Assembly (NCBI GenBank): GCA_036723735.1
Contig: DAIMGT010000043.1
Coordinates: 1 to 34,666, forward strand
Direction: 5' to 3'
DNA: 34,666 nucleotides
From: UBA4656 sp002405525
GTDB lineage: Bacteria; Pseudomonadota; Gammaproteobacteria; Xanthomonadales; Ahniellaceae
Part shown: positions 24,542 to 31,948 of the stretch, piece after piece
How the letters are laid out: each line of letters starts with the position of its first letter
Position numbering within the stretch: the first letter of the stretch is position 1
Notes under the pieces: model-generated
What the model was told of the DNA's origin: nothing
Databases searched by the model: none
Seen by the model: the letters and a program-made list of their open reading frames with translations, nothing else
Made by a program: the position numbers and the translations under genes

Positions 24542-25813
24542 TCAGCTCGCCGTCGCCTCGATCCGCGCGACCGCGACCCCTGTGCCGTCCTCGGCGCCGA
24601 TTGCCGCCGAAAGCCGGCGCGCGGCAGCGCGCATCGCCGGGTCGTTCACCGCGGTGCGGATCGCCGCGCCCAGCCGCACCGGATCGAGCCGCCGCTGCGG
24701 AATCGGCGCGGGACCCGCGCCCAGCGCGTGCACGCGCGAGCCCCAGAACGGCTGGTCGACGGCGAAGGGACATACCACCGTCGGACCGCCCGCGCGCAGC
24801 CCCGCCGCCGTGGTGCCCGCACCGCCATGGTGGACCACGGCCGTCATGCGCGGAAACAGCGCCGCATGGGGCGCGGCGTCGAGTACGAACACGTCGGGCG
24901 GCACCTCATGTGCCGTCAATCCGCCCCAGCCGCTGGCGAGCACGGCGCGCACGCCGGCGCGTGCGATCGCTTCGAGCACGACCCGCGTGGTCGCGCCCGG
25001 ATCGACGCCGGCCATGCTGCCGAAGCCGACATAGACCGGTGCGGGTCCGGCGTCGAGAAAGGCCGCCAGCGGCGGCGGCGGCGTCCACGCCGCATCGGGC
25101 AGGAACCAGCAGCCCGTCACCGTGGCGTGGTCGGGCCAGTCGCGCGGCGCCGGGCAGACCGCCGGACTGTACGCATGCAGCATCGGCAGCGGGCGGTCGC
25201 GCGCGAGGCGCAGCGGTGTCGCGTCACCGCTGCGGCCTTCGGGGTCGTGCCGGCGTCGCCAGGCGCGCAGGTAGGGCGCGCTGCCCATGCGCATGGCCAG
25301 CCGCAGCGCATGCCAGGTTGCGCGCCGGTAGGCGGGTCCGAGCGGCAGGCGCGGCAGTCCCGGCGCGGGCGACTCCCGGGTCGGCACCAGCATCGGCATG
25401 AAGAGCGCCAGCAGGGCCGGGATGCCGCGATGCGCGGCGAACAGCGGCATGCAGAACAGCTTGGGGTGGTGGACGATCACGTCGGGCGCGAAAGCCTGCG
25501 TCGCGGCCCAGGCGTCGGCGACCAGCCGGTGGTGGATCGGGCCCGCCTGCCAGGTCACCTTCGGGATGGTGCGCAGCACGCCGATCGCGCCGCCGAGGCC
25601 CGCGAACAGCGCGCGCCCGGCGGCGGTGTCGAGCAGGTCGAGCAGGCTCCCGTCCAGCGGCAGCAGCGGGACGGCGTGCGCATCCAGCATCGTCGCGAAG
25701 CGCCGGCAGGTGGCGATGGCCACCGCGTGCCCGCGCGCGCGCAGCCCCAGCGCCAGCGCAACAAAGGGCTGCACGTCACCCCGCGTGCCGAGGGTGGCGA
25801 GCAGGACTCTCAC
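24542..25813 (-). CDS. GT1-family glycosyltransferase (UGT/sterol-glucosyltransferase-like)
   Basis: 423 residues, GT-B fold. The N-terminal domain starts MRVLLATLGTRGDVQPFVALALGLRARGH, the hallmark of the MGT/sterol-glucosyltransferase type that transfers a sugar from a nucleotide donor to a lipid or small hydrophobic acceptor. The C-terminal donor site has PVYVGFGSM, then FVLDAAPHAALFPRMTAVVHHGGAGTTAAGLRAGGPTVVCPFAVDQPFWGSRV, the PSPG-like box. Probably cytoplasmic or membrane-associated. It is the last gene of the five-gene operon, 24 bases after the lipocalin stop. The acceptor could be a lipid made or remodelled by the upstream membrane enzymes; this is an inference from context only. 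Confidence 0.9.
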   Translation of the reverse strand: MRVLLATLGTRGDVQPFVALALGLRARGHAVAIATCRRFATMLDAHAVPLLPLDGSLLDLLDTAAGRALFAGLGGAIGVLRTIPKVTWQAGPIHHRLVADAWAATQAFAPDVIVHHPKLFCMPLFAAHRGIPALLALFMPMLVPTRESPAPGLPRLPLGPAYRRATWHALRLAMRMGSAPYLRAWRRRHDPEGRSGDATPLRLARDRPLPMLHAYSPAVCPAPRDWPDHATVTGCWFLPDAAWTPPPPLAAFLDAGPAPVYVGFGSMAGVDPGATTRVVLEAIARAGVRAVLASGWGGLTAHEVPPDVFVLDAAPHAALFPRMTAVVHHGGAGTTAAGLRAGGPTVVCPFAVDQPFWGSRVHALGAGPAPIPQRRLDPVRLGAAIRTAVNDPAMRAAARRLSAAIGAEDGTGVAVARIEATAS

Positions 25814-25837
25814 GGGGCCAGCCCGATGCCGTTGGCG

Positions 25838-26374
25838 TCAGGAACCCTCCGGCACCTGGGGCACCATGCGCAGCGTCGCGGCATCCACGCCCTGCGCGGC
25901 GATCTTCGACACCAGCGCCTCGTAGCGGGCCGCGTCCATGGTCGGCTCGCGGCCGAAAACCCATGCGAGCTTGCGGTCCGGCGTGACCAGGGTCGCGCCC
26001 TGATAGTCGTCGTCGACGTGCACCACGACCAGCTCGGTCGAGAACGGCCACACGAACTGCACCTTCCAGCGCGCGCCGCCGCTGCCCGGCACCACGGTGG
26101 ACACGCCGCGCCAGCGGCGGTCCTCCTCGCCGAAGCGGCGCTTGAACACGAAGTCGTTGTCGATCCGCCCGTCTGCGCGCAACCGGTACTCGTCGCGGGT
26201 GGCGACCTTGCCCTCCTCGAAGAAGTACGGCACGTGGGCGATGACGTACCAGGTGCCCATGAAGCGCGGCAGATCGACCGACGGCGCGGCGACCAGCGGC
26301 GGCCGTTCGCGGCCGGCAGGGCTGGCGCAGGCAATAAGCAGGGTCATGGAGATCAGGATCAGAAGGCGAAACAT
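25838..26374 (-). CDS. blc: Outer-membrane lipocalin (Blc-like)
   Basis: 178 residues. Signal peptide with lipobox LIAC (lipidated Cys at about residue 16), then a lipocalin barrel: MGTWYVIAHVPYFFE (the G-x-W signature), KVATRDEYRLRADGRIDNDFVFKRRFGE, and WPFSTELVVVHVDDDYQGATLVTPDRKLAWVFGREPTM, closely following the bacterial Blc pattern. Blc-type lipoproteins bind lysophospholipids or fatty acids at the outer membrane. AGGAG lies about 12 bases upstream of ATG 26374. It is fourth in the operon, 64 bases after the unknown exported protein gene. Presence of a lipid carrier next to membrane-lipid type enzymes supports an envelope-lipid role for the unit. Confidence 0.92.
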   Translation of the reverse strand: MFRLLILISMTLLIACASPAGRERPPLVAAPSVDLPRFMGTWYVIAHVPYFFEEGKVATRDEYRLRADGRIDNDFVFKRRFGEEDRRWRGVSTVVPGSGGARWKVQFVWPFSTELVVVHVDDDYQGATLVTPDRKLAWVFGREPTMDAARYEALVSKIAAQGVDAATLRMVPQVPEGS

Positions 26375-26438
26375 GGCTCGGGACTCCTCGAGTGAACAGC
26401 ATGCACGGACCGGTATCGTGGCGCGATGAAGGCCACGC

Positions 26439-27218
26439 TCACGCGGGCTGCACGCGACAGGCCACCAGCGGTTCGGCCAGCGCGCGATCGAAGATCGAAG
26501 GCTGCACCGGCATCGGCGGGTCCGGGAACTCGATCCGCACCTTGAGCGGTGCATCGCCCGCGTCGTCGCGCAGGTTCGAGAGGCCTTCGAAGCGAACCAG
26601 GCGCCGCGTCTGCGCGTCGTAGGCCACCTCGATCGACGGCACCAGCCAGCCCAACCAGCCGCCCAGCCGCAGCCGGAACGCGCGCAGGCCGTCGTCGCCC
26701 GAGTCCACCGGCGAGACCTCGAAGCGATAGGCGCGCAGGCGCGAGGGCACCAGGAACTGCATGGACTGCGACTGGCCGCCGGTCAGCGGCTCCCAGGACG
26801 CACGCACCCATTCGTCGAAACCGGCGTCGGCCACCACCGGGCCAGGCGGCAACTGCGCGGCGGCTTCCGCCTCGCCCGGCGCGGTCCACGCCACCCGCAG
26901 GCCATCGCCCGTGCGCTCGGCGCCCTCGCGGTAGCCGCTGCGCGCGTCCTCGAGCAGGAAGGACGGTGCGGACGGATGCTCGCCGTAGCGCACGCGCTTG
27001 CGCGCGAAGGCCGAACCGTCGAGGCAGCGGTACAGCACCAGGCGCTCGTCGAGCCTGCCTTCGGACTGGCGCACGAGGTGCTCCTCGCGGTAGAGCGGCG
27101 TGCCGTTGCGCAGCGCGCTGGCGAACGCGTACTCGCGCTGCACCATGGCCTGCGTGGGGGTGGTGTGCAGGGCCGCGAGCAGCGCGGCGCCGGTGAGGCT
27201 CATCAGGGTCTTGTTCAT
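26439..27218 (-). CDS. Exported protein of unknown function in the envelope operon
   Basis: 259 residues; no family recognised. The signal peptide (MNKTLMSLTGAALLAALHTTPTQA) is followed by a beta-rich domain: a first strand pair MVQREYAFASALRNGTPLYREEHLVRQ looks like the YxVxLDGxPIGxH start of DUF3108/DUF6134-like proteins, but similarity is weak. Two cysteines (YRCLDGS near residue 65 and VACRVQPA at the C-terminus) could pair. Near residue 185 there is a Gly/Trp/Leu stretch (RLGGWLGWLVPSIEVAYDAQTRRLVRFEG). GGAG is present 11 bases upstream of the ATG. The start lies 16 bases after the DUF1295 stop, which argues strongly for co-transcription. It may act in the periplasm with the lipocalin. 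Confidence 0.75.
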   Translation of the reverse strand: MNKTLMSLTGAALLAALHTTPTQAMVQREYAFASALRNGTPLYREEHLVRQSEGRLDERLVLYRCLDGSAFARKRVRYGEHPSAPSFLLEDARSGYREGAERTGDGLRVAWTAPGEAEAAAQLPPGPVVADAGFDEWVRASWEPLTGGQSQSMQFLVPSRLRAYRFEVSPVDSGDDGLRAFRLRLGGWLGWLVPSIEVAYDAQTRRLVRFEGLSNLRDDAGDAPLKVRIEFPDPPMPVQPSIFDRALAEPLVACRVQPA

Positions 27219-27234
27219 GGGCGTATGCTCCGGA

Positions 27235-28035
27235 TCAGTTGACGAGAGTGCCGGGCGCGCGGCGCGCCGGCGGCCAGGGAAAGAAGGCGCTGACTTCCGC
27301 CTGGTAGCGACGGTAGTCTTCGCCCCGCGTGCGCAGCGCCTGCGCTTCCGTCCACGGGATGCCGCTGACCCGCCACAGGAAGGCCAGCATCAGCACCGGG
27401 CCGGTCCACGACAGCCACCACAGCGGGCCGGCGGCGGCCAGCGCGACGTAGGCGAACCAGTGCACCCACTCGAAGAAATAGTTCGGGTGCCGCGACCAGG
27501 CCCACAATCCGCTGCGGCAGGTGCGGCCGCGCTGCGCGGGATCGCGGCGGTGCGCCAGGAGCTGGCGGTCCGCGAGCGCCTCGCCGCCCACCGCCAGCAG
27601 CCAGACGGCGATGGCGATCCACACCCCGACGCTCCCCGGCCCGCCCGGCGCCGAAGCCGCGGCCACGAACGGCAGCGCGAACAGCGCGATCACCAGCGCC
27701 TGCACCTGGAAGAACGCGAACCAGCGCAGAGCGCCGTCGCCGATCGCCTCGCGCATGGCGCGATAGCGGCCGTCCTCGGCCTCGCCGCCGACGCGGTGCC
27801 ACAGGAAGCGGAACAGGCGCAGCCCCCACAGGCCCCCGAAGGTCGCGACCAGGGCGCGCACCAGCGGATCGCCGCCGGCGAGCGCGGCTACGGTCACGGC
27901 GGCCAGCGCCATGCCGAGCGCCCAGAAGACGTCCACGTAGCCCATGTTGCGCCGCGAACGCGCGTAGAGGAACGCAGCGCTCATGCCAAGCGCCGCCAGA
28001 GCCCACACCGTGAGCAGGATCGCGAACGTGCTCAT
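27235..28035 (-). CDS. DUF1295 multipass membrane protein (steroid-reductase/ICMT-like)
   Basis: 266 residues with about seven predicted transmembrane helices. DUF1295 marks: RSRRNMGYVDVFWALGMAL near the N-terminus, GLWGLRLFRFLWHR in the middle, and SGLWAWSRHPNYFFEWVHWFAYVAL followed by GEDYRRYQAEVSAFFPWPP at the C-terminus. The RHPNYFxE segment is shared with steroid 5-alpha-reductases and isoprenylcysteine carboxyl methyltransferases, where it contributes to cofactor binding. A lipid reductase or methyltransferase activity is therefore likely, but which one is unknown. The ATG overlaps the upstream DUF2878 stop in an ATGA. In several proteobacteria DUF1295 and DUF2878 genes accompany cyclopropane-synthase-like genes; none is present here. 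Confidence 0.88.
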   Translation of the reverse strand: MSTFAILLTVWALAALGMSAAFLYARSRRNMGYVDVFWALGMALAAVTVAALAGGDPLVRALVATFGGLWGLRLFRFLWHRVGGEAEDGRYRAMREAIGDGALRWFAFFQVQALVIALFALPFVAAASAPGGPGSVGVWIAIAVWLLAVGGEALADRQLLAHRRDPAQRGRTCRSGLWAWSRHPNYFFEWVHWFAYVALAAAGPLWWLSWTGPVLMLAFLWRVSGIPWTEAQALRTRGEDYRRYQAEVSAFFPWPPARRAPGTLVN

Positions 28036-28562
28036 GCGAACGACTCCCGGCGCGCGGCGGCCATCCGGCGGTCGAGCGCATACAAACTCGGCAGCGCGAT
28101 CGCCCAGCCCACCGCCACCGCGGCCAGCGCCGGTACGCTGCCGGCCGGGAACGTGACCGCGCCCGCCACCGCCGCCGCACCGGCGTAGGCCAGCGGCCCG
28201 CCGAGCAGCCCGAACACGGCCGCGGCCAGCGGTCGGCGCGCGAAGAAGGCCATCGAGTGGGTGAGGGTCAGGGCGAAACCGGCCCACAGCGCGAGGATCC
28301 ACGCCGGCGCCAGTGGTCCGGTGGCCGCGGCATAGGCCAGCAGGCCGCTCGCACCCAGCAGGCCGTCGACCACCAGGCCCAGCGCCACGGCTGCGGCCAG
28401 CAGGCGCACGTCACGAGCCGGTGTCGGCGTCCAGCGCAGGTGCATGGCGACAAAGGCGGCCACCGCCAGCGGCCCCGCCCAGCCCCAGCCGGCGCCGGCG
28501 CCCAGTACGCAGACCCACCAGACCGCCTGGAATCCCAGGACGTTGAACACGATCCACCACAT
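28032..28562 (-). CDS. DUF2878 multipass membrane protein
   Basis: 176 residues, almost entirely hydrophobic, about five to six predicted transmembrane helices. It matches the DUF2878 pattern: N-terminal WWIVFNVLGFQAVWWVCVLGAG, an HLRWTP loop after helix two, GLVVDGLLGASGLLAY in the middle and WILALWAGFALTLTHSMAFF, with conserved polar residues (D, H) inside helices that could be catalytic or bind a cofactor. Function is unknown. It is the first gene of the operon; GGAGG lies about 9 bases before ATG 28562. It overlaps the DUF1295 gene by 4 bases, so the two products are probably made in equal amounts and may form a complex. Confidence 0.86.
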   Translation of the reverse strand: MWWIVFNVLGFQAVWWVCVLGAGAGWGWAGPLAVAAFVAMHLRWTPTPARDVRLLAAAVALGLVVDGLLGASGLLAYAAATGPLAPAWILALWAGFALTLTHSMAFFARRPLAAAVFGLLGGPLAYAGAAAVAGAVTFPAGSVPALAAVAVGWAIALPSLYALDRRMAAARRESFA

Positions 28563-28895
28563 GGTCTTTTCCTCCAGCGTTCAAGTCGGACCGCGGCCGG
28601 GATGGCCGCGGGCGAGACCAACCCTGGGGCCACGGCGCGTCCGATGGGCGCACGTCGCGTGAAATCCGCACCAGTGGCGCACGCGCTGCACGAGCGGAGC
28701 GCACGGGTGCGTCCGCGGATGAAGGCGGGATCGACGAGATGTGACGGACGCGCGCACGCGCGAGCGCCTGCCTGCGTCGGCGGAGCGGCGGCCGTCGCGG
28801 CGCCACGCGTCCGCGCCCACGTTCCCCCTTGCGTCCCTCACCGCTCGGCGCGGATTGCGCTTGCGCCGCGCATTGCTTGCCCGTAGCGTCGACGC
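28563..28895. other. Divergent intergenic region, envelope operon / purU
   Basis: 333 bases without a gene. It must hold the promoters of the DUF2878-led operon (leftward) and purU (rightward), but no convincing -35/-10 pair was found. One hairpin is clear: CCGCGGCC (28591-28598) and GGCCGCGG (28604-28611), within the probable 5' leader of DUF2878. Confidence 0.4.
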
Positions 28896-29759
28896 ATGCG
28901 TGCGCCCACCAACCATGTGCTGGTCCTCGACTGCCCCGACCGCCCCGGCGTGGTCGCCGCGGTCGCGGGATTTCTGGCCGATCACCACGCCAACATCGCC
29001 GAGGCGCGCCACCACATCGACGCCGAGGCGCGGCGCTCCTTCATGCGCACCGCGTTCCACGACGACGGCCGCGGCATGCCGCCGCTGGACGCGCTGCGCG
29101 CGGCTTTCTCGCCCGTCGCGGCGCGCTTCGGCATGCGCTGGGCGCTGCAGGACGGCGCGCGCCGGCCGCGCGTGCTGGTCGCGGTCTCGAAGCAGGGCCA
29201 CTGCCTCAACAGCCTGCTGCACCGCTGGCGCAACGGCACCCTGCCGATCGACGTGGTCGGCGTGGTCTCCAACCACGAGACCTTCCGCAGCATGGCGCAA
29301 TGGCACGAGGTACCCTTCCACCACCTGCCGATCGCGGCCGGCGGCAAGGCGGCGCAGGAAGCGCGCCTGCTCGCCCTGTTCGACGAGTGCCGCGCCGACC
29401 TGCTGGTGCTCGCCCGCTACATGCAGATCCTCGGCGACGACACCTGCCGCGCACTGGAAGGCCGCGCGATCAACATCCACCACTCCTTCCTGCCGAGTTT
29501 CAAGGGTGCGAGGCCCTACCACCAGGCGCACGCGCGCGGGGTCAAGATCATCGGCGCCACCGCGCACTACGTCACGCCCGATCTCGACGAGGGCCCGATC
29601 ATCGAACAGAGTGTCGAGCGCGTCGACCACGCCGTCACCCCCGCCGACATGGTCGCCATCGGCCACGACATCGAGAGCGTGGTGCTGAACCGCGCCGTGC
29701 GCTGGCACGCCGAGCACCGCGTGTTCATCGACGGCGCGCGGACGGTGGTGCTGCGCTGA
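28896..29759 (+). CDS. purU: Formyltetrahydrofolate deformylase
   Basis: 287 residues, usual PurU length. It hydrolyses 10-formyl-tetrahydrofolate to formate and tetrahydrofolate in the cytoplasm, supplying formate for purine synthesis and balancing one-carbon pools. An N-terminal ACT domain (about 1-85, starting HVLVLDCPDRPGVVAAVAGFL) is a likely site of regulation by Met/Gly. The formyltransferase-like C-terminal domain shows NIHHSFLPSFKGARPYHQA (catalytic Asn and His) and GATAHYVTPDLDEGPIIEQ (catalytic Asp). It stands alone, divergent from the envelope operon, and is followed by a series of hairpins. Confidence 0.95.
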   Translation: MRAPTNHVLVLDCPDRPGVVAAVAGFLADHHANIAEARHHIDAEARRSFMRTAFHDDGRGMPPLDALRAAFSPVAARFGMRWALQDGARRPRVLVAVSKQGHCLNSLLHRWRNGTLPIDVVGVVSNHETFRSMAQWHEVPFHHLPIAAGGKAAQEARLLALFDECRADLLVLARYMQILGDDTCRALEGRAINIHHSFLPSFKGARPYHQAHARGVKIIGATAHYVTPDLDEGPIIEQSVERVDHAVTPADMVAIGHDIESVVLNRAVRWHAEHRVFIDGARTVVLR

Positions 29760-29804
29760 GAGGCTGTGGAAAACAGCCTCCGAGGCAGGCCACCGATGGC
29801 CTGC
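29760..29804 (+). terminator. Two consecutive hairpins immediately after purU
   Basis: GAGGCTGT (29760-29767) pairs with ACAGCCTC (29773-29780); GCAGGCCA (29785-29792) pairs with TGGCCTGC (29797-29804). The first begins at the last base of the purU stop codon. Neither has a U-tract, so they may protect the 3' end rather than terminate. Confidence 0.5.
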
Positions 29805-29831
29805 GCGCGGGTCATGCCCGCCAGTGCATGA

Positions 29832-29870
29832 GTTGCGGGAGCGAGTCCGGACCTGTGCCGGACCCGCGAC
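29832..29870 (+). repeat. REP-like hairpin between purU and the RlmN-like gene
   Basis: It has GCGGGAGCGAGTCCGG at the left and CCGGACCCGCGAC at the right, with GTCCGG (29845-29850) pairing with CCGGAC (29858-29863). The GGGAGCGAG start and GCGAC end resemble the REP pair near 12.0 kb, and the core matches 7024-7048. Confidence 0.5.
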
Positions 29871-29873
29871 TGG

Positions 29874-29898
29874 AAAAACCCTCAGGATGCGGGTTTTT
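29874..29898. terminator. Rho-independent terminator (bidirectional) between convergent genes
   Basis: AAAAACCC (29874-29881) and GGGTTTTT (29891-29898) form a stem around a nine-base loop, with a T-tract on the plus strand and an equivalent one on the minus strand. It lies between the convergent purU (ends 29759) and RlmN-like gene (ends 29977). Confidence 0.75.
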
Positions 29899-29976
29899 TC
29901 TCAGGCTACGACGGGCCCGACGCCGCGGGCGCGCTGGCCGGGGACGGAGTTCGCGCGGTGTGCGCCGTGCGCCGGA

Positions 29977-31008
29977 TCAGGACCGCGATGGCCGTACCGG
30001 TCGGCCGGTCGCGCCCAGCGCCCGTGCGCGCAACTGCCCGCAGCCCCCGTCGACGTCCTGGCCGGCGGATTGGCGCAGCTTGGCGAGGATGCCGCGCCGG
30101 TGGAGGTGGCGCACCATCTCGCGGGCGCGGTTGCTGCCGGGCCGACGGAAATCCAGTCCTTCGCCGGCGTTGAAGGGGATGAAGTTCATCACCGCGTACC
30201 TGCCGGCGAGAAGCTCGACGATGCCGGCGAGTTCCTCGTCGCCGTCGTTGATGCCTTCGAGCAGGGTCCACTGGTACTGGATCGGGTAGCCGGTGGCGCG
30301 GGCATAGCGTTCGCCGGCCTCCACCAGGTCCGCTGGGTCGATGCGCGGCGCCCGGGGCAGCAGGGTGCGCCGCAGGTCGGCGCGGGTGGTGTGCAGGGAC
30401 AGCGCGAGCGCGGGCTTCACCGGCCCCTGCGGCAGTCGATCGAACACCCGCTCATCGCCGACGGTGGAGAACACCAGGCTCTTGTGGCCGATCCCGCCGG
30501 CGGTGGCCAGCAGTTCGATCGCGTCCATGACGGCGTCCAGGTTGTGCGCCGGCTCGCCCATGCCCATGAACACCACCTTGCGCACGTCACGCCGGCGCCG
30601 TGCCAGCACCACCTGCGCCACCATCTCGGCGCTGCCGACCTGGCGCTTGAGGCCCTCGCGGCCCGTCATGCAGAACACGCAGCCCACCGCGCAACCCACC
30701 TGCGAGGAAATGCACACGCCTTCGCGCGGCAGCAGCACGCTCTCCACAGCCTGGCCATCGGCCAGCCGCACCAGCAGGCGCACCGAGCCGTCGGCGCTCT
30801 CGTGTTCGGACTGCACGCGCGCGATGCCGTCGAGCGCGTCGGCGAGCTGCGGCAGAGCCGCGATCAGCGCGGCGGGATAGGGTCGCGCGCGGTCGGCGCT
30901 GCCGGCGGCTAGCGGCAGGCCGCGCGTCCAGGCGCGCAGCAGGGTCTGCTCGTGCAGCGGCCGGACATCGAGGGCGCACAGGCGCTGGCGCAGGGCGTCA
31001 AGGTGCAT
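29977..31008 (-). CDS. RlmN/Cfr-family radical SAM RNA methyltransferase, divergent paralogue
   Basis: 343 residues from ATG 31008, about 40 shorter than E. coli RlmN. The N-terminal helical domain is followed by the radical SAM [4Fe-4S] motif C106-x3-C110-x2-C113 (GCAVGCVFC) and VVFMGMGEPAHNLDAV, ALSLHTTRADLR and QWTLLEGINDGDEE in the barrel. The C-terminal C323 in GGCGQL corresponds to the Cys that becomes methylated in RlmN/Cfr chemistry, which adds a methyl to C2 or C8 of an RNA adenine. Catalytic residues are intact, so it should be active. Housekeeping rlmN usually lies with ndk, pilF, ispG or hisS; this copy lies beside a thioredoxin gene and is divergent in sequence, so it is more likely a second family member with its own RNA target. 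Confidence 0.85.
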   Translation of the reverse strand: MHLDALRQRLCALDVRPLHEQTLLRAWTRGLPLAAGSADRARPYPAALIAALPQLADALDGIARVQSEHESADGSVRLLVRLADGQAVESVLLPREGVCISSQVGCAVGCVFCMTGREGLKRQVGSAEMVAQVVLARRRRDVRKVVFMGMGEPAHNLDAVMDAIELLATAGGIGHKSLVFSTVGDERVFDRLPQGPVKPALALSLHTTRADLRRTLLPRAPRIDPADLVEAGERYARATGYPIQYQWTLLEGINDGDEELAGIVELLAGRYAVMNFIPFNAGEGLDFRRPGSNRAREMVRHLHRRGILAKLRQSAGQDVDGGCGQLRARALGATGRPVRPSRS

Positions 31009-31059
31009 GGGGCCCCATGGTGCCCGTGACGAGGCGTCCACGCGAGGGCCCGCGGGGCA

Positions 31060-31077
31060 TGCCGGTCCGGACCGGCA
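31060..31077. promoter_or_regulatory. 18-base perfect palindrome upstream of the RlmN-like gene
   Basis: TGCCGGTCCGGACCGGCA is a perfect palindrome 52 bases before the start codon of the RlmN-like gene and downstream of the thioredoxin stop. It may be an operator, or a hairpin in an mRNA covering both genes. Confidence 0.4.
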
Positions 31078-31097
31078 GCGCTCGCCGCGAGGGCCTC

Positions 31098-31113
31098 CCC
31101 GACCGCGGTCGGG
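31098..31113. promoter_or_regulatory. 16-base perfect palindrome upstream of the RlmN-like gene
   Basis: CCCGACCGCGGTCGGG is a perfect palindrome lying two helical turns further from the RlmN-like start than the palindrome at 31060-31077. The two are unrelated in sequence. Confidence 0.4.
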
Positions 31114-31211
31114 CGCCCACGGCGTCACGACGGCCGAACCGCGCCGGCAAACCCAAGCCTGTGCCGGATCGGCCGGCCCGGCGCGGGCACGCGCACTTGC
31201 TCGGACGCTCC

Positions 31212-31682
31212 CTACAGGCCGAGCGCGCGGCGGTTGCTCTCGACGTCACCGAAGGCGCCGGCCTGGCGATCGACAACCTCTCCGCTGCGGTCGGTGACGA
31301 TGAAGTACGGCACGCCCCGCACGCCGCCGTCGCGCTGTACCTTGCCGTCGACATCCAGCAGCACGGGGTAGCCGAGACTGCGCGCATACGATTCCAGCGC
31401 CGCGGCGTCATCCATGCCCACCACGACGTCGACCCGCAGGCCGTCGCGCGCGAGCGCTGCCCGAAGCTGCGCCAGCATGGGTTCCGCACGCCGACACGAC
31501 GGGCACCACGGCGCGAGGTAGACCGTCAGGCAGCGCTCGGCGCTGCAGGCGCCACCGACCGTGCGGGCAGGCTCCTTCACCGCGCCCGCCTGCACCGCCA
31601 GGGTATGCCCCGGCAGCGTCTCCGGACGCAGCATGACTGCAAGGCCCAGCAGCAACAGCGCGCCGATGATGAGTTTTCCCAT
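31212..31682 (-). CDS. Membrane-anchored or exported thioredoxin-like protein
   Basis: 156 residues. A single N-terminal hydrophobic segment (MGKLIIGALLLLGLAVML, about 3-20) works as a signal anchor or uncleaved signal. The thioredoxin fold has active site C60-P-S-C63 in YLAPWCPSCRRAEP, the cis-Pro loop GVPYFIVTD, and typical core strands (LRVDVVVGMDD, PVLLDVDGKVQRDGG). An additional Cys pair (GACSAERCLTVY) lies just before the first strand. It probably acts as a periplasmic thiol-disulfide oxidoreductase; CPSC is unusual among Dsb proteins (CPHC, CGYC), so redox direction is unclear. It is followed at 203 bases by the RlmN-like gene on the same strand. Confidence 0.87.
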   Translation of the reverse strand: MGKLIIGALLLLGLAVMLRPETLPGHTLAVQAGAVKEPARTVGGACSAERCLTVYLAPWCPSCRRAEPMLAQLRAALARDGLRVDVVVGMDDAAALESYARSLGYPVLLDVDGKVQRDGGVRGVPYFIVTDRSGEVVDRQAGAFGDVESNRRALGL

Positions 31683-31858
31683 GCCGCACCCCTGCCGTCG
31701 AAGGATCGCAACGTCCCTGCAACGCACTGTTGCACCCGCTTGGGTCGATGCAATCGCCGCGCCACAACGTGCATGGCCCGGGCGTTGCGCACGCCAGCAG
31801 CGCGCAGACCAGGACCGAGCGGATTGCGACTGCGATGACGCCGAACCCGATTCGAAGA

Positions 31859-31948
31859 TCAGCGAAGACCAGGACCGACAACCAGCACGGCCAGCAAACA
31901 AGAACCAGAACGACAACTGCGAAAGCCTGCCAAGATCAGAACGAGCAT
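31859..31948 (-). CDS. Possible 29-residue hydrophobic small protein or leader peptide
   Basis: ATG 31948 is preceded by GGGAG five bases upstream and opens a 29-codon frame ending in TGA. The peptide (MLVLILAGFRSCRSGSCLL then AVLVVGPGLR) is hydrophobic with two Cys. It lies 176 bases upstream of the thioredoxin start on the same strand. No family is known; it could equally be chance in a repetitive stretch. Confidence 0.2.
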   Translation of the reverse strand: MLVLILAGFRSCRSGSCLLAVLVVGPGLR

